Assembly: GCF_025642155.1 (NCBI RefSeq)
Contig: NZ_CP106798.1
Location: 9,052,001-9,116,000, forward strand
Reading direction: 5' to 3'
Source of the DNA: Streptomyces sp. HUAS 15-9
GTDB lineage: Bacteria; Actinomycetota; Actinomycetes; Streptomycetales; Streptomycetaceae
DNA: 64,000 nt
Position 1 is the stretch's first letter. Each line of letters starts with the position of its first letter. The position numbers and the translations under genes are program-made. Below, piece after piece: positions 17,589 to 26,337 of the stretch. Below the pieces are notes generated by a model. The model did no database searches, was not told where the DNA came from, and saw nothing but the letters and a program-made list of their open reading frames with translations.

Positions 17589-18157
17589 CGTTTCCTGTCC
17601 TCCCCGTCTTTTTCCGCGGCGGTGCGGCGCTTCAGTTCCCGGATGCTGTAGCGGGGGCGCAGCCGGACGGACAGCCACAGCCCGACCGCGATGGCGAGGA
17701 GGGACAGCGCGAACAGGGCGGCATCGCCCGAATCGGCGATGCCGCGGGCCGGCCGGAATTCATCCAGCACCACGCTCGTCCCGGTCTCGGTACCCGTGAC
17801 CAGGTGCCCGGCTTTCGGAGCGGACGGCAGCTTGCCGTCCAGTGAACGCAGCAGCAGCCCGTGGGCCTCCCGGAGGGAGGCTTCTTCGGGGCCCGGCCGC
17901 TCGACCACGTCGAGGGCCTGGCGGACGATGTTCAGGTCGACGCCCTCCTTGTGCGGGGCCTCCAGGGCGTCTTCGATGCGCTCGGACACCTGCTCCTTGT
18001 GGGCGTCGTTGGCGATCAGCGCGATGGCCTGCTCGACCAGCACCGCCGACTCGTCGCTCTCCCCGCCATGCGCTTGGGCCACGCCCGGAAGGAGCAGCGG
18101 GACGAGGGCCGCGACCGGAAGCGCCGCAGGAGTCCGGGCAGCGACGCGTACCAGCAC
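17585..18157 (-). CDS. exported membrane-anchored protein of unknown function
   Basis: Start at GTG 18157 gives a clean signal peptide (VLVRVAARTPAALPVAALVP ending GVAQA, cleaved before HGGESDES). The frame is open to GTG 18274. The soluble part is helical and acidic (VLVEQAIALIANDAHKEQVS) and a C-terminal membrane segment follows (DAALFALSLLAIAVGLWLSV) with a basic tail ending GEDRKR. The stop overlaps the cytochrome-b start (ATGA), so the two are coupled. No family recognised; a structural or electron-transfer partner of the cytochrome is possible. Confidence 0.65.
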   Translation of the reverse strand: MLVRVAARTPAALPVAALVPLLLPGVAQAHGGESDESAVLVEQAIALIANDAHKEQVSERIEDALEAPHKEGVDLNIVRQALDVVERPGPEEASLREAHGLLLRSLDGKLPSAPKAGHLVTGTETGTSVVLDEFRPARGIADSGDAALFALSLLAIAVGLWLSVRLRPRYSIRELKRRTAAEKDGEDRKR

Positions 18158-18425
18158 CCGCGGGCCGGGTGAGTACCTGCGCACGGCGATCGCCCTCCAT
18201 GGCTCCTGAGGACGTGGCACCGCTTTGACCAGCACGTGCCGAGTATGGGACGGCCCGTGAGGATTCCCGGTCACTGACCCGCCGCGCCCTCAGCTTGTTC
18301 ACCCCCATGGAGGGCGGCCGCAGCCTCGGCCACCGGGATGGGAAGACGACCTCCTGAGCCTGCGCCGGACGGGCAGACGGTGACGGCTTTCGCGTGGGGA
18401 CCGCGGGGTGGTCACCTGTCCTCGT

Positions 18426-19415
18426 TCACGCGATGTCGAGCACTTCTTCCACCGGTCGGCGAGGGGTCGCACGGACTGGGGGGCCGTATCCGAGGCGCAG
18501 CACCATCTGCACATGTCCGATGGCCGTGGTGGGGTCGCGCGCGAGCCAGCGCAGATCGGTCCACTCCAGGGCGTGGGAGGTGAGAGAGGTGGACAGCCCG
18601 TGCACGGTGGCCAGGAGCAGGACGCGTTCCATCGCCTGCCCCGCGCGCAGCCAGTCCTCCATCCCGTCGCCCGCCGTGCCCAGCAGGGCCAGCTGAGGGG
18701 TCCGTTCGAATGTGGCCATCCTGCGCCCGGAGACGGGGCGGCGGCCTGCGAGATCGCGTACCGGAGCCTCGCCGTCCCGTTTGCGGGGCCCGAACGCGTA
18801 CTCCGGGATCCCGTCCGTGGCCGCACCGGCGTCCTCGGCTCCGATGCGGGTCCAGCGGGCCAGTTCCTCGGCGCGTCCGGCATCGACGGCATCGTGCCCC
18901 TCGGCGTCGTGGACCAGCTCCAGCAGCGTCTGCACATGCCAGGGCCCGGGGAAGACCAGGTGCGCTCCTTCCAGCTCCGCGCCGTGGCGGAGAGCGGCCT
19001 GCACCTCGGGGGGTACCTCCGTCTCGGTGAACGGCTCACGGCTGGTGTGCCGGCGGTGGACGGCGGGATACAGCTCGGCCAGACCACGGTCGGAGCGGAC
19101 CGGGTCCGTCAGCTGCACCGTTGCCAGCAGGTACGGATCTTCGGGATCCGGCAGCAGTTCGACGGCCGGCTCCCAACCTGCGTGTACGGCGGCGACCCGC
19201 AGGTTGAACAGGGCAGCGCCACAGCCCAGACACAGTGCGCGGTTGTCCGGATCGGAGCGCGGCATCGTACGGGTGAGATCCGCACACAGATGGAACGCGC
19301 CGCCGTCACGAAGGAACCGGAACCGCCACGGCTGCGCGTTGTACATGGACGGAGCGGCTGTGGCGTCCTTCACGAGCGCCGTCACGGCCTCGGTGTCGAG
19401 CCGTTGCACCAGCAC
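18426..19415 (-). CDS. Acg-like FMN-binding nitroreductase family protein
   Basis: 329 residues with the N-terminal pattern of the Acg (Rv2032/Rv3131) family: KDATAAPSMYNAQPWRFRFL, the FMN-contact region PSMYNAQPWRF, then NRALCLGCGAALFNLRVAAV and the second half ALLGTAGDGMEDWLRAGQAM and GHVQMVLRLGYGPPVRATPR. Members bind FMN but often lack nitroreductase activity; in mycobacteria they belong to the DosR dormancy regulon. The start is at 19415 (MLVQRLDTEAVTALVKDA). It stands alone, divergent from the block beginning at 19942. Together with USPs and the regulator relics it suggests a hypoxia/dormancy theme. Confidence 0.88.
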   Translation of the reverse strand: MLVQRLDTEAVTALVKDATAAPSMYNAQPWRFRFLRDGGAFHLCADLTRTMPRSDPDNRALCLGCGAALFNLRVAAVHAGWEPAVELLPDPEDPYLLATVQLTDPVRSDRGLAELYPAVHRRHTSREPFTETEVPPEVQAALRHGAELEGAHLVFPGPWHVQTLLELVHDAEGHDAVDAGRAEELARWTRIGAEDAGAATDGIPEYAFGPRKRDGEAPVRDLAGRRPVSGRRMATFERTPQLALLGTAGDGMEDWLRAGQAMERVLLLATVHGLSTSLTSHALEWTDLRWLARDPTTAIGHVQMVLRLGYGPPVRATPRRPVEEVLDIA

Positions 19416-19941
19416 CGAAGACCTCCCTCAGCAGGTCCCTTCTTCCCTCCCACTATTCCACTGCCCAGGAGGACACGCCGGAGACGATGGCTCCGTCCTG
19501 CGTGCGGCCACGCATCGACCTGTCGCAGTCACACCCCCAGGGGTATTTCTGACTGGTCCGGCAGCCTTCACAGGCGCAGGGTGCGGCGCAAGGTGTCGGT
19601 CGTTCTGCGAACCGCTCCTCGGCTACCCCTGCCAGGCAGGGGCTGAACGGCCCACCGGCCCTGGACCGTCCGGCCCCAGACCGCCACGTCACGCAGAGGG
19701 ACGATGCAGGTGAAGACAGGAAAGTACCTGCGCCTGCGCCCTCAACAGCCCACACGAACACACCCACACCTCTGCCGCACCCCCGCCCCCCGAGGACATC
19801 CTTCGTGAGCGGCTGGCCCGGGGGAGATCGACGAGGAAGTACCGGCGCCGCCTGACCACGCTGCACACGGTCCTCTCACCAAGACTGAAACCGGGCCGCC
19901 CCGGTCGCGGCCCACAGCCCCTCCGCTGAAGGAGGCGCGTG
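19416..19941. other. intergenic, divergent promoters
   Basis: About 525 bp between the nitroreductase (minus) and the metal/envelope block (plus). Several short frames exist but none has coding support. No clear DosR-type palindrome was found by eye. Confidence 0.4.
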
Positions 19942-20196
19942 ATGAACGACAAGCGCAACTACGGCATGTACGCCCTCGCCGCCGCGATCGTCGTCGTCGG
20001 CGCACTGATCGTCGGCGCGTCCGTGGAAAGCCTGGTCTGGCTCGCCCTCGTCGCTGCCTGCCCGCTGATGATGTTCTTCATGATGCGCAGCATGCACGGC
20101 CAGGGCACGGACAGCGGACACGATCAGCACCGTGACGACCGGCACGAGGGCCCGCTGCACAAGCACGACCACCACACCGGGCCCGGGCGGGCCTGA
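19942..20196 (+). CDS. small His-rich membrane protein (DUF2933-like)
   Basis: 84 residues. ATG 19942 follows GAAGGAGG at 6-bp spacing; GTG 19939 is too close. Layout: short basic start (MNDKRNYGMYALAAAIVVVG), two hydrophobic segments (about 8-26 and 30-48), MMFFMMRSMHG, then a His/Asp-rich tail (GHDQHRDDRHE, HKHDHHTG) that could bind metal. DUF2933-type proteins are often found in actinobacterial copper or heavy-metal islands. First gene of a same-strand block reaching about 26960. Confidence 0.75.
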   Translation: MNDKRNYGMYALAAAIVVVGALIVGASVESLVWLALVAACPLMMFFMMRSMHGQGTDSGHDQHRDDRHEGPLHKHDHHTGPGRA

Positions 20197-20226
20197 CCTG
20201 CCCGGCCCGGGCAGAGGGTGAGTGCC

Positions 20227-20508
20227 ATGGCCGCCGTGATCGCATCGCCGGCCGGGGCGCTGATCCTGGCGGGCATCGCCTACGACATCGCCCGCCTGAT
20301 CACCCCCGACGAACCCCGCCGCCCGCCGCCGGCCCGCCTGCGTGGACGGCGCACCGCGCTGGAGGAAGCCGAACGGCGGCTGGTGGGCCTGCGCCTTCAT
20401 CACCGCGTCGGCGCGGCCACCTACCAGCGACGCATGAGCCGCCTCGCACGTGGACAGCGGCGCACCATCACCGGACCGGCCAACGCCGCGGGAGGACGTC
20501 ATGGCTGA
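20227..20508 (+). CDS. small SHOCT-like protein with N-terminal hydrophobic segment
   Basis: 93 residues from ATG 20227 (AGGG at 8 bp); GTG 20218 is an alternative. A short hydrophobic N-terminus (MAAVIASPAGALILAGIAYD) precedes a basic region and a helical segment LRLHHRVGAATYQRRMSRLA that resembles a SHOCT motif. The last codons overlap the next gene's start at 20501. Function unknown. Confidence 0.6.
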   Translation: MAAVIASPAGALILAGIAYDIARLITPDEPRRPPPARLRGRRTALEEAERRLVGLRLHHRVGAATYQRRMSRLARGQRRTITGPANAAGGRHG

Positions 20509-21199
20509 CGCGGCATACGACCTGTGGCCTCTCGTGGTCCTCAACACCCTGCTCTTCGTGGTGTTCGCCGCCAGCTTCTTCCACCCGAAAACGAAGCGGG
20601 ACTGGCGCGCGATGGGCGCCTACAGCGCCTTCCTGGTCGCCCTGTTCACCGAGATGTACGGCATCCCTCTGACCGTCTACCTGCTGGGCAGCTGGCTCGG
20701 CTCCCGGTTCCCACTGCTGAAGGACACCCACGCCGGCGGCCACCTGTGGAACGACCTGACCGGCTGGTCCGGCGATCCGCACCTGAGCCCTTTCCACCTG
20801 GCCAGTTACGTCGCCATCGGCACCGGGTTCTGGCTGATCGCCGCCGCCTGGAAACACCTGCATGAAGCCGCCCAGCACGACGAACTGGCCACCACCGGCC
20901 CCTACGCGTGGGTGCGGCACCCGCAGTACGACGGCTTCCTCCTCATCATGATCGGGTTCCTGCTGCAGTGGCCGACCATCCCGACTCTGATCATGTTCCC
21001 GGTCCTGGTCTACGTGTACCTGCACCTCGCCCGCAACGAAGAACGCGAAGTCGCTGCCCGGTTCGGCGAACAGTGGACCGCCTACGCGGAGCGCACCCCC
21101 GCGTTCTGGCCGAAGCTGCGCCACCGCACACCCCCGCACGGCCGGGCTCCCGGAAACGTCCGCGTACCAAAGCAGCCCGCCACACGGAGGCGAGCGTGA
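20501..21199 (+). CDS. isoprenylcysteine methyltransferase-like membrane protein (ICMT/PEMT family)
   Basis: 232 residues. ATG 20501 is preceded by GGAGGACGTC. Membrane segments occur at about 8-26, 38-60, 100-120 and 145-170. The C-terminal SAM-binding motif of the ICMT/PEMT family is clear: TTGPYAWVRHPQYDGFLLIM and NEEREVAARFGEQWTAYAER followed by TPAFWP. Members methylate lipids or small thiol/metal compounds; bacterial substrates are mostly unknown, and several members lie in metal-resistance clusters. It overlaps the previous gene and shares TGATG with the next. Confidence 0.85.
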   Translation: MADAAYDLWPLVVLNTLLFVVFAASFFHPKTKRDWRAMGAYSAFLVALFTEMYGIPLTVYLLGSWLGSRFPLLKDTHAGGHLWNDLTGWSGDPHLSPFHLASYVAIGTGFWLIAAAWKHLHEAAQHDELATTGPYAWVRHPQYDGFLLIMIGFLLQWPTIPTLIMFPVLVYVYLHLARNEEREVAARFGEQWTAYAERTPAFWPKLRHRTPPHGRAPGNVRVPKQPATRRRA

Positions 21200-21480
21200 T
21201 GACGGCGCTGACCTGGATCCTGATCGCCGTCGGCCTCGTGACCGTCGCCGTCTGCGCCGCCCGGGTGCACCGCCAGGGCGGCCCTTCCCCGCGTGCCACC
21301 CTGGCCCTGCCGATCGCCGGTGTGCTCGCCCTGCCCGCGCTCCTGGTCGAGGACGTGCCGACGGCGGCCTGGGGCTTGTGGGGCACCATCACTATCGCCG
21401 CCACCCTGACCTGGGCCGTCGCCGACACCCTGCGCGACATCCCCAACCGGGCAGCGGGCAAGGCCCGGAGGATGTCATGA
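21199..21480 (+). CDS. small membrane protein, three predicted helices
   Basis: 93 residues starting MTALTWILIAVGLVTVAVCA at ATG 21199, overlapping the previous stop. Three hydrophobic segments (about 3-21, 36-50, 55-75) end in a basic tail (NRAAGKARRMS). No domain recognised. Its stop overlaps the ABC ATPase start (ATG 21477), so it is probably part of the exporter's expression unit. Confidence 0.7.
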   Translation: MTALTWILIAVGLVTVAVCAARVHRQGGPSPRATLALPIAGVLALPALLVEDVPTAAWGLWGTITIAATLTWAVADTLRDIPNRAAGKARRMS

Positions 21481-22190
21481 CTCCCGACGCAGCTCAGCCG
21501 TTGCGGGCGCAGACCATCTCCGCAGCTGTTGGCGCAGCCGCTCCCGAAGTCTCCCCGGGCGTCGTACTGGCGGCCGCCGGGGTGGCCAAGGCATACGGGC
21601 GCGGCGTGTGGCCGACCCGGCGTCGCACCCCGGTGCTGCGCGGCGTGGATCTGGAACTGGCCGGGGGTGAGGTCGTCGGCCTGGTCGGCGAGAACGGCTC
21701 CGGCAAGAGCACCCTGATGAAGATCCTGGTCGGGGACCTGGCCGCCGACAGCGGCACCGTCTCCCGCAGCGGGCGGATCGGCTACTGCCCACAGGAGCCC
21801 GTCGTCTACGAACGCCTCACCTGCGACGAACACTTCGAGCTGTTCGGCCGCGCCTACGGCCTGGACGAGCAGACCGAGCGTGACTCCCGCGCCCGCATCT
21901 ACACCCAGCTGGGCTTCGAACGCTACGCCACCGCCCGCGCCGACCGGCTGTCCGGCGGCACGCTGTCGAAGCTGAACCTTGGCCTGGCGCTGCTGGCCGA
22001 CCCCGAGGTGCTGCTGCTGGACGAACCGTACGCGGGCTTCGACTTCGACACGTATCTGAAGTTCTGGGACCTGGTGGCCCAGCGCCGCCGGGCGGGCCGG
22101 TCGGTGCTGATCATCAGCCACTTCGTCACCGATGAGGAACGCTTCGACCGCATCATCCAGCTGCGGGACGGACGGGCGGTGCCACAATGA
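21477..22190 (+). CDS. ABC transporter ATP-binding protein
   Basis: 237 residues. ATG 21477 has GGAGG 5 bp upstream. Motifs are Walker A VGENGSGKSTLM, the Q-loop GYCPQEPVVYERL, the signature LSGGTLSKLNLG, Walker B EVLLLDEPYAGFD and the switch IISHFVTDEE. The N-terminal 30 residues are extra to the fold. Couples ATP hydrolysis to the permease encoded next (4-bp ATGA overlap). Substrate unknown; the neighbouring cupredoxin and His-rich protein suggest envelope or metal export, as an inference. Confidence 0.92.
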   Translation: MTPDAAQPLRAQTISAAVGAAAPEVSPGVVLAAAGVAKAYGRGVWPTRRRTPVLRGVDLELAGGEVVGLVGENGSGKSTLMKILVGDLAADSGTVSRSGRIGYCPQEPVVYERLTCDEHFELFGRAYGLDEQTERDSRARIYTQLGFERYATARADRLSGGTLSKLNLGLALLADPEVLLLDEPYAGFDFDTYLKFWDLVAQRRRAGRSVLIISHFVTDEERFDRIIQLRDGRAVPQ

Positions 22191-23677
22191 CCGGCTTGCT
22201 CGCCCGGCGCTTCCTCACGGATGCGGCACGCACCCCGGTGAATCTGCTGGTGCTCGTACTGGTGCCGGTGGTGTTCGTCGTAGTCGCCTCCCGCCCTCTG
22301 GCCGACACCGCCGACCTGCTCGGTGGCCCCGGCGGACCTGCGGTGCAGACCGCCACTGCAGGTTGGGCGGCCGGGTTCATCGCCGCCATCGCCATGTATT
22401 TCCAGCTGCGCGGCGCCCGAGCCGCCGACCGGCGCCTAGTCCTGGCCGGTCTGGCAGCGGCCCGGCTGGTTGCCGCTCGCATGGCCACGGGCCTGACTCT
22501 TGCGCTGCTGGCCGCCACTGCGGCCCTGGTGGCGCTCGCCGCGCGCACGGGGCTCGGGGACCAACCGGCCCGGGCGGTGGCCGGGACGGTGATGTACGCG
22601 GTGATCTACCTGGCGATCGGCGCACTGATCGGCGCACTGGCCGCGAACCCGGTCAACGGCACTGTGCTGGTGCTGTTCGTGTGGATCCTGGACGTCTTCT
22701 TCGGTCCCGTCCTCGGTGCCGCCGACCGGCCCCTGACCCGCGTGCTGCCCACCCACTTCGTGACCCTGTGGATGGTGGACCTGCCGTCCGGCCACGGCGG
22801 ACACCTCGGCGATCTCGGCTGGGCCCTCACCTGGACCACCGCCGCTCTGGCCGCGGCGTGGACAGTGATCACCGCCACCACCCGCACACGTCACGCACAC
22901 CGCCGCGCCCGCCCCGGCTCGCTGAGGAACCAGTTGGCCGCCGGGGTGCGGATGGGACTGCGCGAGGCGGGACGCAACCGGGTGCTGTGGGTGCTCCTGA
23001 TCGCCGTCCCTGTCGTCTTCGTCCTGCTCGCGGTGGCCACCACTCCGGACGAGAACACCGCCCTGACGGTGCGCGAGAACGGGCGTACGTTCGCCCAGCA
23101 GGCGTGGCTGCCCGACATCCACGGCGGCACCATGGCTCCCATCGCCATCGGCTCTCTCGCCGCCCTGGCCGGCCTGTTCACCATCCTGGACGCCCGCTCG
23201 GGCGACCGGCGCCTGTCCCTGGCGGGTTTCCGTCCCGCAGTCCTGCTCGCCTCCCGGCTGGCCGTCGTCGCTTTGGGGGCGTTGGTTGCCACCGCCGCCT
23301 CACTCGCGGTCACGGCCACCGTCTTCGACGCCCGTAACTGGCCGCGCTACATCGCCGCCTGTGTCCTCATCGCCCTCACCTACGGCCTCATCGGCGTTCT
23401 GCTCGGCCCGCTGTTCGGACGCGTCGGCGGCGTCCTGATCGCCTTCCTCGTCCCCTTCCTGGACCTGGGCATCGAGCAGAGCCCGATGCTTCGCTCGTCC
23501 CCGGCCGACTGGGCACACGCGCTGCCCGGATACGGCTCCGGACGCATCCTGATCGACGCCGCCCTCACCCCCGGCTTCGACGAAACCGGCTCCCTGCTCA
23601 TCGCCCTCGCCTGGCTGACCGGGCTCACCCTCGCCGCGGCCATCCTCTTCCGGCGCCCGGCCACCACCCCCGGGTAA
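22187..23677 (+). CDS. ABC-2 type permease
   Basis: 496 residues with about twelve hydrophobic segments arranged as two similar halves, each with six. Examples are LLVLVLVPVVFVVVASRPLA, GFIAAIAMYFQL, IYLAIGALIGALAANPVNGT, and in half two VLWVLLIAVPVVFVLLAVAT, AIGSLAALAGLFTI, YGLIGVLLGPLFGRVGGVLI. The fused double permease pairs with the single ATPase whose last bases overlap its start. After the stop a 160-bp gap precedes the cupredoxin gene. Confidence 0.88.
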   Translation: MTGLLARRFLTDAARTPVNLLVLVLVPVVFVVVASRPLADTADLLGGPGGPAVQTATAGWAAGFIAAIAMYFQLRGARAADRRLVLAGLAAARLVAARMATGLTLALLAATAALVALAARTGLGDQPARAVAGTVMYAVIYLAIGALIGALAANPVNGTVLVLFVWILDVFFGPVLGAADRPLTRVLPTHFVTLWMVDLPSGHGGHLGDLGWALTWTTAALAAAWTVITATTRTRHAHRRARPGSLRNQLAAGVRMGLREAGRNRVLWVLLIAVPVVFVLLAVATTPDENTALTVRENGRTFAQQAWLPDIHGGTMAPIAIGSLAALAGLFTILDARSGDRRLSLAGFRPAVLLASRLAVVALGALVATAASLAVTATVFDARNWPRYIAACVLIALTYGLIGVLLGPLFGRVGGVLIAFLVPFLDLGIEQSPMLRSSPADWAHALPGYGSGRILIDAALTPGFDETGSLLIALAWLTGLTLAAAILFRRPATTPG

Positions 23678-23839
23678 CCCCTACCGCCGGACACACGACC
23701 TCACACCCCTGCGGGTGAGCAGGCGAGGCAGACAGCGGTACGAGCCACCCAAGCACCGCCACAGACGGCGAACCTGAATGCAACCGCCGGACACCGGCCG
23801 AGCCCGACCGTCCGGTCCCCGTCCGAAAGGCCACCCCCG

Positions 23840-24250
23840 ATGACCTTCCCCCGACCGCACCGGGCCCGCACCGCCGTCGCCCTGGGGACAGCCTCTGCCT
23901 GCACGCTGCTCGCCCTGGTCAGCTGCTCGAATGGTGGTAACGGCAAGGGCCCGGCCACCACCAGCACCCCGCCCGCCGCGACCAGTGCCGCTCCTGCCGC
24001 GGCGCGCATCGTGATCGAGAACTTCGCCTTCAGCCCGGCGAACCTTCACGTACGCCCCGGAACGAAGGTCACCGTCGTCAACCGCGACTCCGCCTCGCAC
24101 ACCGTGACCGCCACCGGGGACAAGGCGTTCGACACCGGCAGCATCGCAGGCGACGTGACCGCCACCTTCACCGCGCCGTCCGCCCCCGGAAGCTACTCCT
24201 ACATCTGCACCATCCACCCGACCATGAAGGGCACCCTCACCGTGGGCTGA
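23840..24250 (+). CDS. cupredoxin-domain lipoprotein (plastocyanin-like)
   Basis: 136 residues. A lipoprotein signal ends LLALVSC, with Cys-29 the likely lipidated residue, then a Thr/Ala/Pro linker. The cupredoxin fold follows (ARIVIENFAFSPANLHVRPG, TKVTVVNRDSASHTVTATG, GSYSYICTIHPTMKGTLTVG). The type-1 copper ligands are all present: His in SASHTV, then Cys, His and Met in YICTIHPTM. Expected to be a copper-binding electron carrier anchored outside the membrane. It supports a copper-related role for the block. Confidence 0.93.
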   Translation: MTFPRPHRARTAVALGTASACTLLALVSCSNGGNGKGPATTSTPPAATSAAPAAARIVIENFAFSPANLHVRPGTKVTVVNRDSASHTVTATGDKAFDTGSIAGDVTATFTAPSAPGSYSYICTIHPTMKGTLTVG

Positions 24251-24332
24251 CACCAAGTGGCCAGCCCACGCGCCGAGCCCAGGCCCTGCCCACGACGCTG
24301 TGAGCCCCGTAGAGACGAGTCGGTGACAAGTC

Positions 24333-25004
24333 ATGTCCCAGCAGATGAGGCCACCCATCCGGTCGCGCCCGGTCTTCGCCCGCTTTTACGCCAAGGTCGC
24401 CGGTCCAGCCCTGGCGAAGGCGGGCGTCACGGAACACCGCAAGCGCCTGCTGACCGGCCTGTCCGGCGAGGTCATCGAGATCGGTGCGGGCAACGGCCTG
24501 AATTTCCCCCACTACCCCGGCACAGTGACCCGGCTTCTTGCGGTGGAACCCGAGCCCCACCTGCGCGAGTTGGCCGTCCACCGCGCCCGCTCCGCTGCCG
24601 TCACCGTTCACGTGGTGGGCGGCCGGGCCGAGCAACTTCCTGCCGAGGACGCCTCGTTCGACGCGGCCGTCGTCTGTCTGACGCTGTGCTCGGTCGCCGA
24701 CCCGCGCGCCGCGCTCGCCGAACTCCACCGGGTGCTGCGGCCAGGCGGAAAGCTCCGCTTCTTCGAGCACGTACGTGCCGAATCGCCGGCGATGCGGCGC
24801 GTACAGCGGGTCCTGGACGCGACCGTCTGGCCCCTGCTGGTGGGCGGCTGCCACGTCGGCCGCGACACCCAGTCCGCGATCGCCGCAGCCGGGTTCCGTC
24901 TCATCGAGATGGAGAAATTCTCCTTCCCCGACAGCCGACTGCCCTCGCCCGCCGCCACGCACATACTCGGCACAGCTCAGCGCGAACCGGTAGGCACATC
25001 ATGA
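24333..25004 (+). CDS. class I SAM-dependent methyltransferase
   Basis: 223 residues starting MSQQMRPPIRSRPVFARFYA. The SAM-binding motif I is VIEIGAGNGLNFPHYP, the acidic motif II end is LLAVEPEPHLRELAV, and motif post-I/III is FDAAVVCLTLCSVADPRAAL followed by ELHRVLRPGGKLRFFEHVRA. Related to UbiE/phospholipid-type methyltransferases (the sequence after the motif, MRRVQRVLDATVWPLLVGGC, is like phosphatidylethanolamine or arsenic-type groups), but the substrate cannot be assigned. Same strand as the block. Confidence 0.88.
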   Translation: MSQQMRPPIRSRPVFARFYAKVAGPALAKAGVTEHRKRLLTGLSGEVIEIGAGNGLNFPHYPGTVTRLLAVEPEPHLRELAVHRARSAAVTVHVVGGRAEQLPAEDASFDAAVVCLTLCSVADPRAALAELHRVLRPGGKLRFFEHVRAESPAMRRVQRVLDATVWPLLVGGCHVGRDTQSAIAAAGFRLIEMEKFSFPDSRLPSPAATHILGTAQREPVGTS

Positions 25005-25068
25005 TCACGCTGCCCGGCTCCGGCTCGGGTGCGATGCTGGAGGTGAGACTCGGAAGAGGTGACCGGTC

Positions 25069-25608
25069 ATGCCACCGCATTGTGACTCCCTCGACGGTCC
25101 CGTTGTGAAGGCTGCACGTGCGGCCTTGCAGAAGGGAGATGTCACCTACATCCTGCCCTACGTCTCCGAGGAAGGAGAGCAGGAAGTGCGCGAGGCATTC
25201 GGCCTCGCCGACGAGGCGCGGGCGCTCGGCCCGACGGCCGGGGAAGTGGCCGACCGCTGGTTCTTCGAGACGGTTGTCCGCGTGCACCGTGCCGGGGAAG
25301 GTGCGCCCTTTACAGGACTGAAACCGGCCGGGATGGACGTCGGGCCGGTGATCCCGGCTGTCGAACGCGCTCTCGATGCCGGCTCCGCGGACGAGCTGAC
25401 CGAACTGCTGTGCGGGATAGTCCGTGAGCAGGTGGATGCAAGGCTCGTACACGCCATGGCCCTCAAAGAACATGCCGGTGAAGGTGTGGCCGCCGCACGT
25501 GAGTACATCGAGGCATCGCTCGGCCTGCAGGTATGGGCCCACAGCCTCTACAAGCAGGCGATCGCCGACCCGCATGCCCGTGCCGCGCATCCCCGCCCGA
25601 GGGTCTGA
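25069..25608 (+). CDS. DUF6448-like protein
   Basis: 179 residues opening MPPHCDSLDGPVVKAARAAL, with His-4 and Cys-5 followed by a helical protein. Features are YILPYVSEEGEQEVREAFGL, WFFETVVRVHRAGEGAPFTG and a conserved HAMALKEHAGEGVAAAREYI. No signal peptide. I recognise the N-terminal pattern as the DUF6448 family, which has no known activity. The HxC-like start may bind metal, an inference. Follows the methyltransferase by 64 bp. Confidence 0.75.
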   Translation: MPPHCDSLDGPVVKAARAALQKGDVTYILPYVSEEGEQEVREAFGLADEARALGPTAGEVADRWFFETVVRVHRAGEGAPFTGLKPAGMDVGPVIPAVERALDAGSADELTELLCGIVREQVDARLVHAMALKEHAGEGVAAAREYIEASLGLQVWAHSLYKQAIADPHARAAHPRPRV

Positions 25609-26076
25609 TCGCAATCGGCTCCCGACTGCGGACCACGGCGGTGACCATCGCCGTGCCAGGCACCGCCGGGCCGTTCGGAGGCGAGGGCGTGCCGCTCGCG
25701 CCGCGATGGCGGCGGGCGGTACTGATCAAGGGACGTGATCGCCGACGCGCGCCCGGTGAAGCTCATGCTCCCCTCTCGTCTAAGCGACCGCGGCCTCACG
25801 TCGGCGCGCTGCTCGCCGGAGCCGTCGTCGACGCCTACGGTCTCAGCCGCGGTCTGGGCCCTCGCCGAACTCACCGCCGCCTCCGGCCTTTCTGGCTTTC
25901 TGGTGGCGGTACGCAACACAGTCCTGACCATGCGCTGAGTCCCGCAGCACACGATGACCGACGGGCCCGAGCGACCCACAGGCGGGACCGAACGGCCCTT
26001 GTGCCGCAAAAGGGTCCGGATCAGTGTGGATACATACGGGACTCCCCAGAGTTCGAGCCCTTCGGAGGTGGGGAGA
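25609..26076. other. no supported gene
   Basis: Short frames only. The region just upstream of 26077 carries GGAGGTGGGGAGA, the ribosome site of the next gene. I see no domain or repeat. Confidence 0.35.
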
Positions 26077-26337
26077 ATGATGTACTGGGACGGCGGCTGG
26101 GCCTGGATGATGTTCATGCCGCTTCTATGGATCGTCCTGATCGGTCTCGTCGTGTGGGCGGTCATACGCCTCACCCACCATCCGGCCGGCCATGGGGACG
26201 GCCCCGAGCACAGGTGGCCGCAGCGGGAGACCCCGGAGGAGATCCTCGACCGCCGCTTCGCCTCCGGCGAGATTGACGCGGACACCTATGCCGAGGCGCG
26301 GCAGCAGTTGGCCGCTCACCGTGCGAGGCCGCAGTGA
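26077..26337 (+). CDS. SHOCT-domain membrane protein
   Basis: 86 residues from ATG 26077 (ATG 26080 is equally possible). One membrane segment, WMMFMPLLWIVLIGLVVWAV, is followed by a linker with His residues (LTHHPAGHGDGPEHRW) and a C-terminal SHOCT motif (ILDRRFASGEIDADTYAEAR). SHOCT domains are short oligomerisation or nucleic-acid-linked motifs; the function is unknown. The stop overlaps the next gene's GTG (GTGA). Confidence 0.85.
   Translation: MMYWDGGWAWMMFMPLLWIVLIGLVVWAVIRLTHHPAGHGDGPEHRWPQRETPEEILDRRFASGEIDADTYAEARQQLAAHRARPQ

Noticed and set aside
25735..25938. 67-codon ORF on the plus strand
   Set aside because: No domain, no ribosome site, low-complexity Ser/Thr/Ala composition.
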